In this document: positions 1 through 15,460 of the stretch, one piece after another
How the letters are laid out: each line of letters begins with the position of its first letter
How positions within the stretch are numbered: the first letter of the stretch is position 1
NCBI GenBank assembly: GCA_004335835.1
Contig: RWJK01000214.1
Coordinates: forward strand, 1-64,000
Direction of reading: 5' to 3'
DNA length: 64,000 bases
From: Scenedesmus sp. ARA3
Lineage: Eukaryota > Chlorophyta > Chlorophyceae > Sphaeropleales > Scenedesmaceae
Made by a program: the position numbers and the translations under genes
The notes under the pieces: generated by a model
Databases searched by the model: none
What the model saw: the letters and a program-made list of their open reading frames with translations, nothing else
What the model was told of the DNA's origin: nothing

Positions 1-1065
1 GTGGTGGTGCCACTGCACCCTACACGGTCTTCTGACATGGATATACGTGCGCAATAGTTCAAAATGTGCATATGACGTGTCTGTCATGGGGAGCACCAGT
101 GTCTGTGTGCCTGTTTCAGACCTTGCAGGGACATGGTGGCCATCTACTGTGATTGCAATCTATGTCCGGTCACTGCTACTTGCATGCAGTGACTCCCATG
201 CACATTATTTGTGTTGAATTGTGACAAATATGTTGTTTCTCCTGCTGTTGTGGCTGATCTGCGAGTGTCATGACTGGAACCTACACCACGGTCTACCCAG
301 GACTACTTGAAGGCCGGGGGGCAGGGGTCACAGGTGGTCCCGCCCATGGACCCCTAACGACCCTGCCCTGTAACCTTCTCTGTGCCTACATGTGAGAACT
401 TCGCATGATGCTATGCTGCCATGATGCTGGACAGCAGTGCTTGCGTGGACAGCCCACTTGGAGCGCCGGGGGACCTTGGGCGGGAGGTCTCCTGGACAAG
501 CAATGCTTGAAGGTGCGCAGCTTTGCATTGTTCATGCTAGACTGTCCATCTTTAAAACTCCAATCAAGGCACCCAAACTTGCGGCTTTGCTTGCAGCAGC
601 ACCCAAAACTGTATGCAGTTGCACTCAGTCCAACAGTGACGGCAGCCATCAAAAGGCTGAAGCTCACACTGTGTGTCTGGCAGACACCTCCCACCAGCTG
701 CCGGACAGCTGCTGCCGCCTGGCTTCAGCAGCTGAGCGGCTGCTGCTGCTGCTGCCGGCTTCATTACCATTTAAGATGTGCGGTGCCTGCACAATGAGCC
801 CTAGCGGCACTCTGTTGCACACGACTCCATGCCAATAGCACAGGCTGCGCCTGCAGGCCAGGCCTGTGGCATCCTGCAAACCTGCTGCAGCCTTTCTTGT
901 GCGCGCAGCGCATGCCGCAGCCAGCATCAGCAGGCAACACAGCAGCTGCTGCTCCCGCAGATCCCACACCAGCCTGTAGGCAGCCACGAGGCTACTTGCT
1001 TAACACCTGGCTCCAGCCGCCATGCCATCCTGCCCGCTCCGTCCTGCTGCTACGCGCCCAGGCTG
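1..1065. other. Left edge, no gene recognised
   Basis: Several short open frames cross this stretch on both strands, but none resembles a known family or is flanked by consistent splice sites. The part next to 1066 is probably the 3' UTR of the minus-strand dehydrogenase gene. I see no RNA gene or repeat array here. Confidence 0.5.
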
Positions 1066-3769
1066 CTAGCTCCTGCCAGGGCTGCTGCGCAGCGCTGCCA
1101 GCTGCTGCTGGAAGTCTGGCATGCGGTGCATGATGGGGCTGGCCAGCGTGAAGAGCGCGTTGAGGTCCACCATCTTCTCCAGCAGCCGGAAGCCCAGCGC
1201 CACAGGGCCCACGTCCTGCAGGCGCCAGGTGGCATACACAGCTTTGTTTGCTACTACCATATTCAGATGTTTCATTCGCCGATCACTCTGCTTGCCCGAT
1301 AACAAGCAAGATGCGATCTCTTTGTCAACAGCAGCAAATGGGGCAGCTGGAGAGCACACCAGCAGGTGAGCAGATGCTGTCGAACCGGCGGGTGTGGTGG
1401 CTTATTTAGTGTGTCATCTAGCAATCTGAACACATGCAGAAATGCACAATGTACCGCGCACCTTCCAGATGGTGCGGCCTATGCTGGCGAAGATGATGTC
1501 AGGCAGCGCGTCAGGGCCCACCGCCAGCTTCCTGAAGGCCTCCATCATGCCGATCTTGACCGTGCCATCATAGAAGCTGGCAGCAGCAGCAGTGCGGCGT
1601 TGGGGTGGCGGTGTGTCAGCATGCGCAGCAGCCAGCGGTCGTAGCATAGCAGATTGCCACAGGCATGGTCAAGTGCCTGCTGAGCAAGCGGCTGTCAGGG
1701 CCACTGGCCAGGCAGCAGCACGCTCGACAGTACAATGCATACAAGCAACATACGGCCGCCGCACGTTCTGAAGTACTGGCATCGCAGTCTTGCTGCACCT
1801 TGGTCAATACTGCCACCCCTGCAAGCCCACAGTGCACTGCCCACCGCATCAATTCTGTAAACAGCTGTCTGCACATGAAATGTTGTTGCCCTGCCACGTC
1901 CTGCACAAAGATCACAAGCCCTTTGTCAACAGCATCAGTTGTCCTGCCCAAGATTGTTTTGTTTGCACTCACCGGGAGGCCACTGGCGAGGGGTGCACCG
2001 CCATCACATCAATGCCCAGCCACTTGACCTCAGGCGCCAGGCTGATGGCAAACATGCTCAGGAAGGCCTTGGTGGAGGCGTAGCTGACAGCAAAGGGGCT
2101 GGGCAGCACAGCGCTGGCGCTGCTGGTGAACACGAAGCAGCCCTTGAGGCTGGCATCCATCTGCATCACAGGGCAGGGGTTGGGTTTAGGGCTGTGCTCA
2201 CACTGGAGGCTTGCATGAGCACATGGAAGGCGCGCTGATGAAATTTGATGGGTGGTGGGTTGGTGTGTGGCATTCAGCGGTGTGAGGTCAGCAGGGAGTC
2301 TGGAGGCAACCCGCAGGATCAGTGCGCACAGTCACTGGTAAGGCAGCAGGTGCCTGCTGCTCACCAGCCACACCCCATTCATGCACTGCAATGCCTAGAG
2401 ACCACCAATCGGTGGACCACCACAGCCTGCTGTGCAGCCAGTGGCACATGTGACGCACTGGCCTCGTAAGTCTCACCATTCGCTTCAGGAAGTGGTGCGT
2501 GACCTGCACTGCGCTGACAGCATTGCACTCAATGTTGGCCTGCACCTGCTCGATGGTTCTGCAGACACAGCAACAATGCAATTGCAGCGTTGTTCATCGC
2601 GAGACAGAAAGATAGGGAGCAGTTACATGCATGTGCAGTCAATTGTGGACATGGTAAAGGAGCATTGTGCGCTGCCAGCAGGCAGCTGGTCATGTACAGC
2701 AGGGATAGCCCTGCCTTGGTGCACGGGCAACAGCACACCTACATCTGAGATGCAAGCACGGCAGCCCCTGCATGCTCTTTGGCAGGCCAGCACGGCGCAA
2801 CGTAAACAAATCAGCTGGCCACCAGAGGCGCAGCCGCAGCCACAGGCCTTTTGTGCTGCCGCATTACTGCTGCGCCACTGCTGCAGCGCCAGCCAGGCAG
2901 GCTCCCTCACTTGGTGTAGAAGAAGCCAGGCAGGATGTAGCCGGCGTTGCAGAACACGATCTGCACATCAATGTCTGCCGTGGCCTTGATGATGGCGGGC
3001 ATGTAGCCGCCGTGGCGGCCCAGGTCAGCACCAACCTGTGTGCACACGCAGCATGCGCACACATGATGACAGCCAGAACTCTGGACTATGCTAGGCCATG
3101 TATCATCCTTGGCCATGTATCATCCTTGCCCCGGAGTTTACCACTTGCGCAAGCAAACATATAACTGCGCTGTGCAAGCAAACGCACAACACCTGGCGGC
3201 TGCCGCAGCTGCTGCGCACCTTGCGGAACTCCACTTTGGGGTACTCTGTGCTGAGCTCCTCAAAGGTGGCGTCCAGCGCCTCATTCTGCAGCGCCACAAG
3301 CACCACAGACAGGCCCTGCTGCGCCAGGCGCGTGGCGATTGACTTGCCGATGCCTGGCAAACACGAACGCATTGGCAAATACAACAGAAAGAACTAATTT
3401 ATTGCTGCAGTAATTCCTTGATGGGAGAGCAACACACATGCATGTTGCCAACAGATCAAACAGTTTGGATGTACATGCCAGCTTGTACTGTCACTGCTGC
3501 TTGGCGTCATCCGTGACGAGCACCTCACGCTGTGTGATCGCTGCACATGAGCTGTGTTTAGCATAAGCTGCTATAAAGCCATGAGATCATGCTTGCTGCT
3601 CACCAGTGGATGCTCCAGTGACTAGCGCCCACTCTGCCTTGTACCTGTCTTTCAGGTTCTGATACTTGTAGTAGCTGCCGCAGAGTATCTGGAACAGTGC
3701 ATACAACCCAAACGACAGGAAGACAACGGCAAGGCCGAAGTAGGAGAGCACCGTCAGGATCCACCCCAT
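1066..3769 (-). CDS. Membrane-anchored short-chain dehydrogenase/reductase (HSD17B12/KCR-like)
   Basis: Seven exons on the minus strand: 3769-3604, 3353-3220, 3035-2911, 2558-2477, 2160-1973, 1576-1462, 1215-1066; 319 aa, close to the usual 310-320 aa of this group. The ATG at 3769 opens a hydrophobic N-terminal anchor (residues 3-30). Next come the NAD(P)-binding TGASTGIG (51-58), a CNAG motif, and the catalytic triad Ser183, Tyr196, Lys200 (YASTK). This architecture fits an ER-bound NADPH-dependent reductase acting on 3-ketoacyl-CoA, steroid or a related lipid ketone. The substrate is not settled, because CNAG differs from the NNVG usual in 3-ketoacyl-CoA reductases. An in-frame extension upstream reaches only a TTG and then a stop, so 3769 is the start. 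The last acceptor (before 1215) was chosen because it joins WK to DVGP in frame. It is divergent from the DGAT2-like gene, 408 bp away. Confidence 0.85.
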
Positions 3770-4177
3770 GCTGGTAGCAGCTGTCTTGCAGGCTGTCACT
3801 GTGCAGCACAACGGGCCCTTTTCGGCGGGCTTGATGGTGTACGCTTGACGCTTGAAATTGATTTCCAAAGTTCATTTAAAGTACGTTCTGAGCCTATGAT
3901 TGATTGGATCGTCGCGCAACTGCTTATAACACAGGTGAAACACTATAGCCGAACGGAAAATCGCTTGCCGTGCAAGCTTGCATCAACACACGCTGAACGA
4001 AGCCCAGCACGTAGCTGAACTGTACTTCGTCACAAAACTAAGGAAGCGAGGTGCTGGAGGTGGTCACTCATAATCAAAACGCTCACAGCCCATCATCACA
4101 GCCGCATCTCGTCTTTCTCACGACCACCCTCTTGCGAGAAGATCGGATAGACATAGCGTGTTTGACGCACAGGAGCC
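3770..4177. promoter_or_regulatory. Bidirectional intergenic promoter between SDR and DGAT2-like genes
   Basis: These 408 bp separate two divergent start codons (3769 minus, 4178 plus), so both 5' UTRs and promoters must lie here. The stretch is more AT-rich than the flanking exons. I see no confident TATA box and no coding potential. Shared control of the two lipid genes is an inference from layout only. Confidence 0.6.
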
Positions 4178-6102
4178 ATGGCATCGTCCAGCGCGAGTGC
4201 GGGTTCCCAGTGTTCTACTTCCCCACAGGATATTCAGGACGCGCAAAGCGCGCTGAGAGAAGAAGTTATGGACAGCACAGAAGCGTTGATGGGTGAGAGT
4301 TGTGCTGCTGTGCAAGGGATGGGCTGGCTTCAGGCAGGTCAGAGGGTCAGGGCAGGGCCTTGCATGGCAGCTGCATCACACTCGCTGGACACAGAGCCAC
4401 TGCACGACATGCTAACGCTTTGTAGCTCAACTCATCGTTCCCCATGCCTGTGCAGGCTCTAAGCAGCAAGGGACAGCACACAGGAACCGCCTGTTCACTG
4501 AGGGGACTGGCAAGATGCCCTTTTGGCAGCAGTGCCTAGCAATGGCTACGCTGCTGCTCTTCATAGCCTGGATATACGTGCTGGCTGCCCTGATGCTGGC
4601 AGCACCCTTCTCGCCATTGGCAGCGGCAGCAGCGCTCGCAGCATGGGGCACTCTGATGCTGCCCTGCACGCCGCTGCTGTGGCGCCCAGCCCTGGCTAGC
4701 CCCGTGTTTGCGCTGTGGCGCAAGTACTTCAACTACTCGGTGGTGTATGAGGAGAAGCTGGACGTGAGCCAGCACTACCTCTACGCAGACTTCCCACACG
4801 GTGAGCAGCGGCAGTGGGAGGGTCGAAATTGCGGCTAGTAGCTCAGCTCAGGGACAGGCTGTCCCTTTTGCCCTGATGCCTTTGAACGCCGGTTGAGATG
4901 CAGTCAAGTGCCCTGACAGCAGACTCGAGCGGTGACGCTGCAAGCAGTGAGCGCTGAGCAAACACGCGCACCAGCGCAGTGGACCACAGCATAGATGGCA
5001 CCAGTACTGTGCCTCTCAAGGGAGTGTACAAGCAGTACGATTTTGTCCACACAGCGTGCTGCACTTGTTTCTGGGGTGCTGTGCTTGACGTTTGCTGGGT
5101 TGTGCGCCCTGTTGCCGTGCAGGCGCTTTCCCTCTGAGCCAGCTGCTGGGGCTGACCATCAGGCACAAGGCAGGCTGGGAAGGTGAGCACACGCAAATTG
5201 TTTTGGCAAGCAGCAGCAGCAGCAGCAGCAGCAGCCACTGTGACTGCATCTTTGGAGCATCGGATGCAGCAGCCGCTGCAGCGCTGACCGTTGCCACTGG
5301 CCAATCGCAGCGGGGCTGCAGGAGTCGCCCTCTGCAGGCACAGCAACAGCAGCTGCTCGGCAGCTTCTAGTCAGTGCAAGCAGCTGCCTCGCATGCCAGC
5401 AGGTGCTTGCAGCGGCTCTTGCCCTGCACCTGATCTCCTGTCAGGTCCCACCCACCTGCAGGCATCTCTGCTTATTAGTCCCTCCACATATCTTCCTCTT
5501 TAATCACTCCGGCTCATGTTCCTGCAGGCGAGAACTTCTACGGGCTCGCAGCCGACAGCGCCTTCCGCATCCCGCTGTGGCGCCACGTGTACACCTGGCT
5601 GGGCATCGTTCCTGCAAGCGTGGCCAACCTCAAGAAGCACATCAAGTGGGGCTGCGTGGCGTGCACGCCTGGCGGCATCGCGGAAATGTACCTGGCGGGC
5701 GGCAAGTCTGACCACATCTACATCCGCTCCCGCAAGGGCTTTGTGAGTGTTGCGGTTGAAGAGGGCATCCCTATCGTGCCCGTATACCACTTTGGCAACA
5801 CTGTCATCCTCAGCTTCGGGCCGAGGTTCCTGGAGCCGTGGGGCCGCAAGTGGCGCTTCAGCCTGGGGCTGCTGTATGGCGTGGCAGGGCTGCCGATCCC
5901 GAGGCGTGTGCAGCTGATGATGGTGGTGGGGCCGCCGGTTGCGGTCGAGAAGGTGGCGCGGACAGATCCGAGGTTCCAGGCGGTGGTGGATGAGACGCAC
6001 GGCCGCTACATGGCCACGCTGCAGGCGCTGTTTGACAAATACCGCGGCGTGTATGGGGCCACCGCTGAGGGCTGGGCGGAGCGGCAGCTGGTGATGCACT
6101 GA
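4178..6102 (+). CDS. DGAT2/MGAT-family acyl-CoA acyltransferase
   Basis: Four exons: 4178-4292, 4456-4800, 5123-5182, 5528-6102; 364 aa, typical for the DGAT2 family. The ATG sits in a good context (gccATGg). A hydrophobic hairpin of about residues 58-105 should anchor the protein in the ER or lipid-droplet membrane. Family motifs are clear: YADFPHG (FPHG at 151-154, the acyltransferase HPHG-type block), CTPGGIAE (219-226), RKGF (242-245) and IVPVYHFGN (256-264). These proteins transfer an acyl group from acyl-CoA to di- or monoacylglycerol to make triacylglycerol. Whether this one is DGAT, MGAT or wax synthase cannot be told from sequence alone. All introns are GT-AG and phase 1. A TGTAA poly(A) motif appears only at 8013, so the 3' UTR may be very long. 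Confidence 0.9.
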
Positions 6103-7280
6103 GCATCAGCAGCAGCAGCGGCAGCAGCTTGCAGGCGTTTGGCCGGGTGCTCTGGCCGGGGTTGGCTGCTGGGCTATCAGTGCTCTGCTGCGCGCCTGGC
6201 ATTGCAGGCGCGACTTGGCGAGTTGCGCGTATTGATTTGTGCTGCGGCTGGGGTGGCTGCTGACTGATGTGGTGGCTTGGTTAGGCTGGAGTGCCTAGCT
6301 GATTATCTGTACAGGGTGTCGCTAACTCTTTTGTGCCTGTAGTTTCTGGTACTCAGCTTGTGCCGCTATGAATGGGTTAGGAATGGCTGCATAGTGTAGG
6401 TTATGTATGCACTAAGAGAGAGCATAAGCATGTGCTGTGTTCCACGGAAGATGTTAAGAGAGTGACAGCGAGCAAACTGGCCGCATCTGCAGCCGGCGCG
6501 TGTTCACGCCGTACACTAGTACTGTTCGTACCCTGTGCAGTTTGAGGCAAGCAGCGGCTCGAAGGCTTTGTACTCGCTGGCTTGTTGGCTGGCAGCCGTA
6601 TACATATGTACCTGTTGTTGGTTCACGCAGTGTGTATGTTGATTTGCACCCTCCTGCATTCAATGCCAAACATAACACATCATTCGATTCTGGGTTGACA
6701 CCTGAAGGTGGGTGTGCGTTCTGTGTGGGGGTCTGCAGCTGTTCAGCTGCCGTGTTCTGTGTGTGTCAGCAGCAGCAACTCTGCTGATGAGCTGGATCCC
6801 TGCCTTGACTAGCAGAGGGCACCGGCCTTGACTTTAGGCAATGCTGCTGGGTAGCGAGAGAGCGACTGTATGCTCAGCCACTGCTCACCACGGCTGTGGC
6901 TGACAACTGGGATGTACCATGGACAGCAACCGATTGTAGTAGCGGAATGCTGAAGGCTAGCCCAGGAGTGGTAGAACCGTGGCATGGGTGCTGGCTGTGG
7001 TGCCTATCCATGTGCGTTGGGTTGTGTGAGTGCAGGCTACTCAGAGGAGTGAGCTGTGTTGGCAGCAACACTGAGACGTGTTGCTGCATGCGCCACCGTG
7101 TGTTTGGTCCTGGCCTCTTTTGTATCGCTCTGAAGCACCCCTTTATGTGTGGTTGTTTTGTGTTGTCTGGGGACAACATACTTAGGGACAATCGCATTTG
7201 CATGTGTATCATTTCTGTGTGGTGTGTCGGCACAGCAGGCCAGGAGGAATATTGAAACCTGCTCGGTCACTGGCCACTCT

Positions 7281-7350
7281 GTGCGTTGGCTTGCCTTGGC
7301 GTAGTGTTGTGCTGTGTGCGTTGGCTTGTGTTAGCGTAGCGTTGTGCTGT
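7281..7350. repeat. Two imperfect 35-bp tandem copies
   Basis: The stretch beginning GTGCGTTGGCTTG occurs at 7281 and again at 7316. Both copies end GTTGTGCT followed by GT, with only a few differences. It lies in the noncoding TG-rich interval. Confidence 0.8.
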
Positions 7351-8012
7351 GTACCTTACCTGCCTGCAGCGCACAAGGTTGTGTGTGTGTACCAGGCCTG
7401 TTGACAGGAACACGAGTTGATCCTGGGTATAGCATAGCTTAGCGTAGCAGAGGCATCAAATGCCCGCTGCACCTGGTGCACTGGTGCTATGCTGCATCAG
7501 CGGCAAACCCAGCTGTGCCGCAGCTTGTACCCTTGTATCGTTGGATCAGCGGCAGCTTGTACCCTGGCACAGTTTAATCTGCATATGCTGGAGTACACCG
7601 CTCAACATGGAGACATCAGGGCGACTCCTTACGAGAGCCCTGCTACATGAGGTGGTTTAGTAGACAGGCGCATTGCTCCTTTTTCATTGTGTGTGGTGGT
7701 GTTGCGCGTGGTGTTTGAGCCTTTGCACAGTGCAGTCGCCCCCAACAGATGTTGGGCCTGGCATGCATGCACGCCTCCCCTGCTTGTGCCGTGCCAGCTT
7801 GGAGTGGGACGCTGCTCGCCATTGGTTGGCACCAGACACCTCACTGCTTTTTATTCAGCTGTTGTGCTTCTGGGCTGTGCTTGTGGCCTCTGCGAGTATC
7901 AGGCTTCAAACAGGCAATTGTGTTGTGGAGGCTTGGTTCAGTGCTCTTTGTGTGCGTCGACAGCGAGGTGGGGTTGTGCAACGGGAGGCACCATTTGACA
8001 AGGGGGGAGCCT

Positions 8013-8017
8013 TGTAA
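8013..8017 (+). terminator. TGTAA candidate poly(A) signal (DGAT2-like gene)
   Basis: This is the first TGTAA pentamer I found downstream of the stop at 6102. TGTAA is the usual green-algal poly(A) signal. The distance of 1.9 kb makes the assignment weak. Confidence 0.3.
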
Positions 8018-9399
8018 CTGTACCTGCTGAAATTCAGACATGGCAGGACGCTATCAGTTTAGCATCCAGTTCGGTTCATGCGGCAGGCGCTGATCCAGTG
8101 ATGCATCACAAGCATTGAAAACATGCCATCCATCCCAGCAGCCTGCACTGCAGGCTGGCAGCGCAACCCCCAACGCCGTTGTTCAAGTGCCGCGAACCTG
8201 CCCCCTAAAGCCACGAATGCATGGCACTGCATGTATACGGCATGTATACAGCGGCATGTATACGTATGCCCTAGTTTGAAAGCGCGCTGGGTGATGAGCG
8301 CCCAGGCGATGGCAGCCAAAACGTGTCCAGCTGAATCCAGGTGCTAGCTAGCACAACGCAATGCTGCCAGTTGTAGGCAGCCGCTGCCTACAAGCTGCTG
8401 CGGCAGCAGCCAGTGGGCGGCGCAAGGACACACAAGCTCTGCTTTCGGTGATCCTGCTGTGGATGACGCTACTGCAGGTGCGTATGCATGTGCTGTGTCT
8501 TTTGAGACCGCAGCACAGCGCCCCACAGTGTACTACACAGTGCTGATGCACATCAACATCGATGTAAAAACATCTTGAGCCAGCCAACCTGCATGCATGT
8601 GCTAACACGTCGTGCACACACTGCCAATGGCGCTGGTCAGCGACCCCATGGGGGCTTGGGCAAGCCACATGCAGAAAACATAGCTACCAACGAGTACCAT
8701 TGCCCAAAGCTTCAGCAGGAACTTTGGGCGTGAGAGCCATGCCAGGAGTGATTGCTGTCCACACTGCAGGTGCCACTCACACCGTGAGCTTCCTGCAGCA
8801 ACCAGAAGTGTGGATTTGTAACACAACTCTACAGACCATACTGAGGCTGATGGCGTCATTGTTATGATCAAGTGGTAAAAGGGGTGATGCGATGGACCAT
8901 AACAGCAACGTGGCGCGGCTGCCTCGTCATATACTCGACCAACACTTTCTCAAGGTACACGGTCAATGTTGTACAATAGCATAGCACGCTGACGAATGCA
9001 CTGTGGTGACACCCGCAAGCAAAAGTGACAATCCCCAATATCATGCCCAACACAACTCACAGACTCTCCTTTATGCACAGAAGCAGACACTGCGCTCAGC
9101 AAGTCCCTCGCCACAATAGCACACACCGAACGACACGCCTGCTTATATGCATTAGTGCTCAGTCAACACGCAGGTAAGCTGGCGCGCACCTACTGCTGGT
9201 GCCAGGGCCCAGCAGCGACCACACAGCATGGCCTGCTGCAGCAGCTGGGCAGGGCAGCTGACCAGGCCCATCAGCAGCAACTGCGCCATACCTGCTGGCC
9301 AACACAGCTTCTGTTTATGCCAGCCAGCGCGCCAGCACTGCCAAGCGTTGCGCATGATGTTGAAACAGTGCAGCTGATGGCTGCATAACAGGTTAATCA

Positions 9400-13018
<3,619 letters not shown>

Positions 13019-13499
13019 GCCGCTCAGCGCTCGCACAAGGCCTCCCGTCCGTGCTGCAGCTGCTTTGTGTAGTCCAGCAGTTGACAGCTGACGCAGCAGG
13101 TACATTCAAGTGGCCAAAGCGCGCCTCGTTAAGAATAGTATCAATCCAGTAGCAGTTGAAGCAGCGATTTTGATGCAGCACGCCACTGCTGCTGTGCTGT
13201 GCTGACGTTTCTTCGTGCTAATCTGCTGACGCAGCGGTCCGAGGCACTTCTTGGAGCATCAGGAGCAAGCATACACTTCCGATCTTAGAAAAACTTTGAA
13301 CCGCTGACATTTCGTAAGGTAAAGCAGCCTGTCGCCAAGGACAAGTTCGACTAAACCCTACTCAAGTAACATTTGCCAACCATGTTGTTGTGCAACCCTC
13401 CCACGTTTGTCTGTCGCTCAAGGGCCTCAAAAGGCCAGACCAGGAGTACAAAACTAGAAGCTGTGTCCAAGATTTTTTGTGTACAAGCACCTGTACGAC
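13019..13499. promoter_or_regulatory. Bidirectional intergenic region, thiolase / chitobiase
   Basis: These 481 bp separate two divergent start codons. A telo-box-like AAACCCTA sits at 13353-13360, about 140 bp before the chitobiase ATG. No TATA box is obvious and no coding exon is supported. Confidence 0.55.
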
Positions 13500-15415
13500 A
13501 TGCACGTCCTGACATCCGCTGTCTTGCGGTTGTTGCTGTTGGGTTCAATAATCTGCTTGGCAAATGCAGCACAGCAATATGGAGCCAAGAGGAGAGTAGA
13601 GGTGTGTGTGATGTACCAGCTATGTGTGCAGCCTCTGCTTGGCGCTGAGGCTGCACACATAGCTGGTACATTACACACACCCCAAGCAGTGCTGGCAGAG
13701 CAATGTTGTAACTTACAGAGGTCCACTGCGACCTGCTGCCTGGGTTGTTGCTGCTCCACCCTCTCACAACATCAATGACAGCAAGCAATGCATGTGCCAC
13801 AAGCTCCACCCCAGCACACATGAGTGTGCGATGATGCTGTTTCACAGGTGTATGGGTTTGCAGTGGCCAGCACGCCAACGTATCGCGGCTATGACTGGTC
13901 GCTGCTGACCACCAGTGCATGGAGGACAGACGCTGAGCTGGTCATGCTGGCAGCGCAGCACGGCGCAACGGTGAACACACAGCAGCAGCAGCAGCAGCAG
14001 CAGCAGTAACAGCAGCAGCAGCAATAGCAGCAGAGCAGCTTCAGCAGTTCGGTCGGTGCTTGTCTGTGACCGGGGGAGGGCAGTAAGGCACCATGTGCAT
14101 GGTGATTCCTTTTGCAACAGGTTCTGCGCCATGCCAGCTGGTGAATGCTGCTCCAGTGCTCGTTCTGCAGTGCCAACAGCAATGGGAACATACAAGCGCT
14201 GAATGAAATGTCCGCTGCGCTGCAGGTGGAGTTGAATGCAGGCCTGACAGCAGCTACTGCAAAGGACATAATGAGCACGCCCAAGAAGCGCGCTGCATGG
14301 GTGAGCAGCAGACAGCTGGGTGCAGCAGGCACTGCCGCCATGCCCGTGCCACAGCAGATGCCAGCAGCAGAGGCTTTGCAAGGTGTTTGCGGGAACTCCT
14401 GACCACAGTACTGCCAGCAACCCTGCCCAAACACCCGCGACAGATGGCAGCTGTGCTGCAGGGCGGCTGCCTGCAGCTGTACGTGTTGGTGCGCATCAGC
14501 TTAGCTGTGCACCAGCAGGATATAGTATGTTGTAAATGACCCACACGACACTTATGCTGTGCTTGTGCTGTGTGGCTGTGCAGGTGTCCAAGCAAGTGGT
14601 GCAGCTGGTGAAGCTGGGCGCTGGCGGCATCAACTTTGACCTGGAGATGCCCATGCAGGTGTGTACGAGTGGCGCCAGCATGACTCGACAGCATGCGCTG
14701 CTTCACACCTTGCAGGCAACTGCTCTTGGCAGCGACGCCGCAGCGACGTGCATAACATGTCAGCAGTGCATAGTGGTGGTCATGCTGGTTGAGCAGCTGC
14801 CGGTGAGGTGTGTTGCAGGCGCGGCTCTCCAGCTGCAGGACACTGCGTGCAATTGTTCCACGTTGCTGCGCTTGACCTGCACCTGCCCTGCTGCCTGGTG
14901 CATTGCACGTGCTGCCCCTGCCAGCCTGGTGACAAGGCAGCAGCAGACTACGTCGCGCTGGTCAACCTCACTGCGCAGACGCTGCGGGGTGCCGTGCCTG
15001 GCGCGTCTGTGTCTGTTGACGTGCCCTGGTCGCCCTTTGACATTGATGGCAGGAACTACGACTGGGCGGGGCTGGCTGCTGCTGCTGACACGCTGTTCAT
15101 CATGGCATATGACACAGCCTCCCAGGTGGGCTGCTGACCCGTTATAATAACGCTTTGCCGGGCTGGCCTAGTTACAGCTCTGCAGATAGACAGCAACATG
15201 TGCAAACGAGGTTGGGACCTGTTCCCGCAGCATGCGTCTTACTGGCTGACATGCACCCAGTGTGATAAGGGGATGTCTTCAGTCTGGCTGCCTGTGCTGC
15301 CGCTGTTGTCACTTGTGGTGTTACAGTACTTCTGCCAGCGCGACATTTTGCAGTAGCCTACCTGAGGCACGCGACAGCAAGCGTCCCCTGTCCCTGCTGC
15401 TGCTGCTGCTGCTGG

Positions 15416-15460
<45 letters not shown>

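Larger units (their letters stand above)
6103..9399. other. Gene-poor TG-rich interval
   Basis: This is 3.3 kb without a recognisable coding exon. From 6103 to about 8020 the plus strand is rich in TG/TTG, unlike the CAG-rich genes around it, and a TGTAA motif closes that part at 8013-8017. This is compatible with a long 3' UTR of the acyltransferase gene or with decayed sequence. A tandem 35-bp duplication lies at 7281-7350. From 8020 to 9399 I see nothing coding; the 3' UTR of the minus-strand thiolase must lie at its right end. Confidence 0.5.

Noticed and set aside
1287..1359. Longer last exon of the SDR using an acceptor at 1287
   Set aside because: It adds residues with no counterpart in the family. 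The acceptor at 1215 gives WK-DVGP in frame with a better pyrimidine context.
3767..3868. Longer N-terminus for the SDR starting at 3868
   Set aside because: The codon at 3868 is TTG and the frame meets a stop just upstream. The first in-frame ATG is 3769, directly before the membrane anchor.
14121..14142. Possible extra chitobiase exon (VLRHASW)
   Set aside because: It has AG and GT ends, but its phase does not join to exon 3, and skipping it gives an uninterrupted alignment to the chitobiase family.
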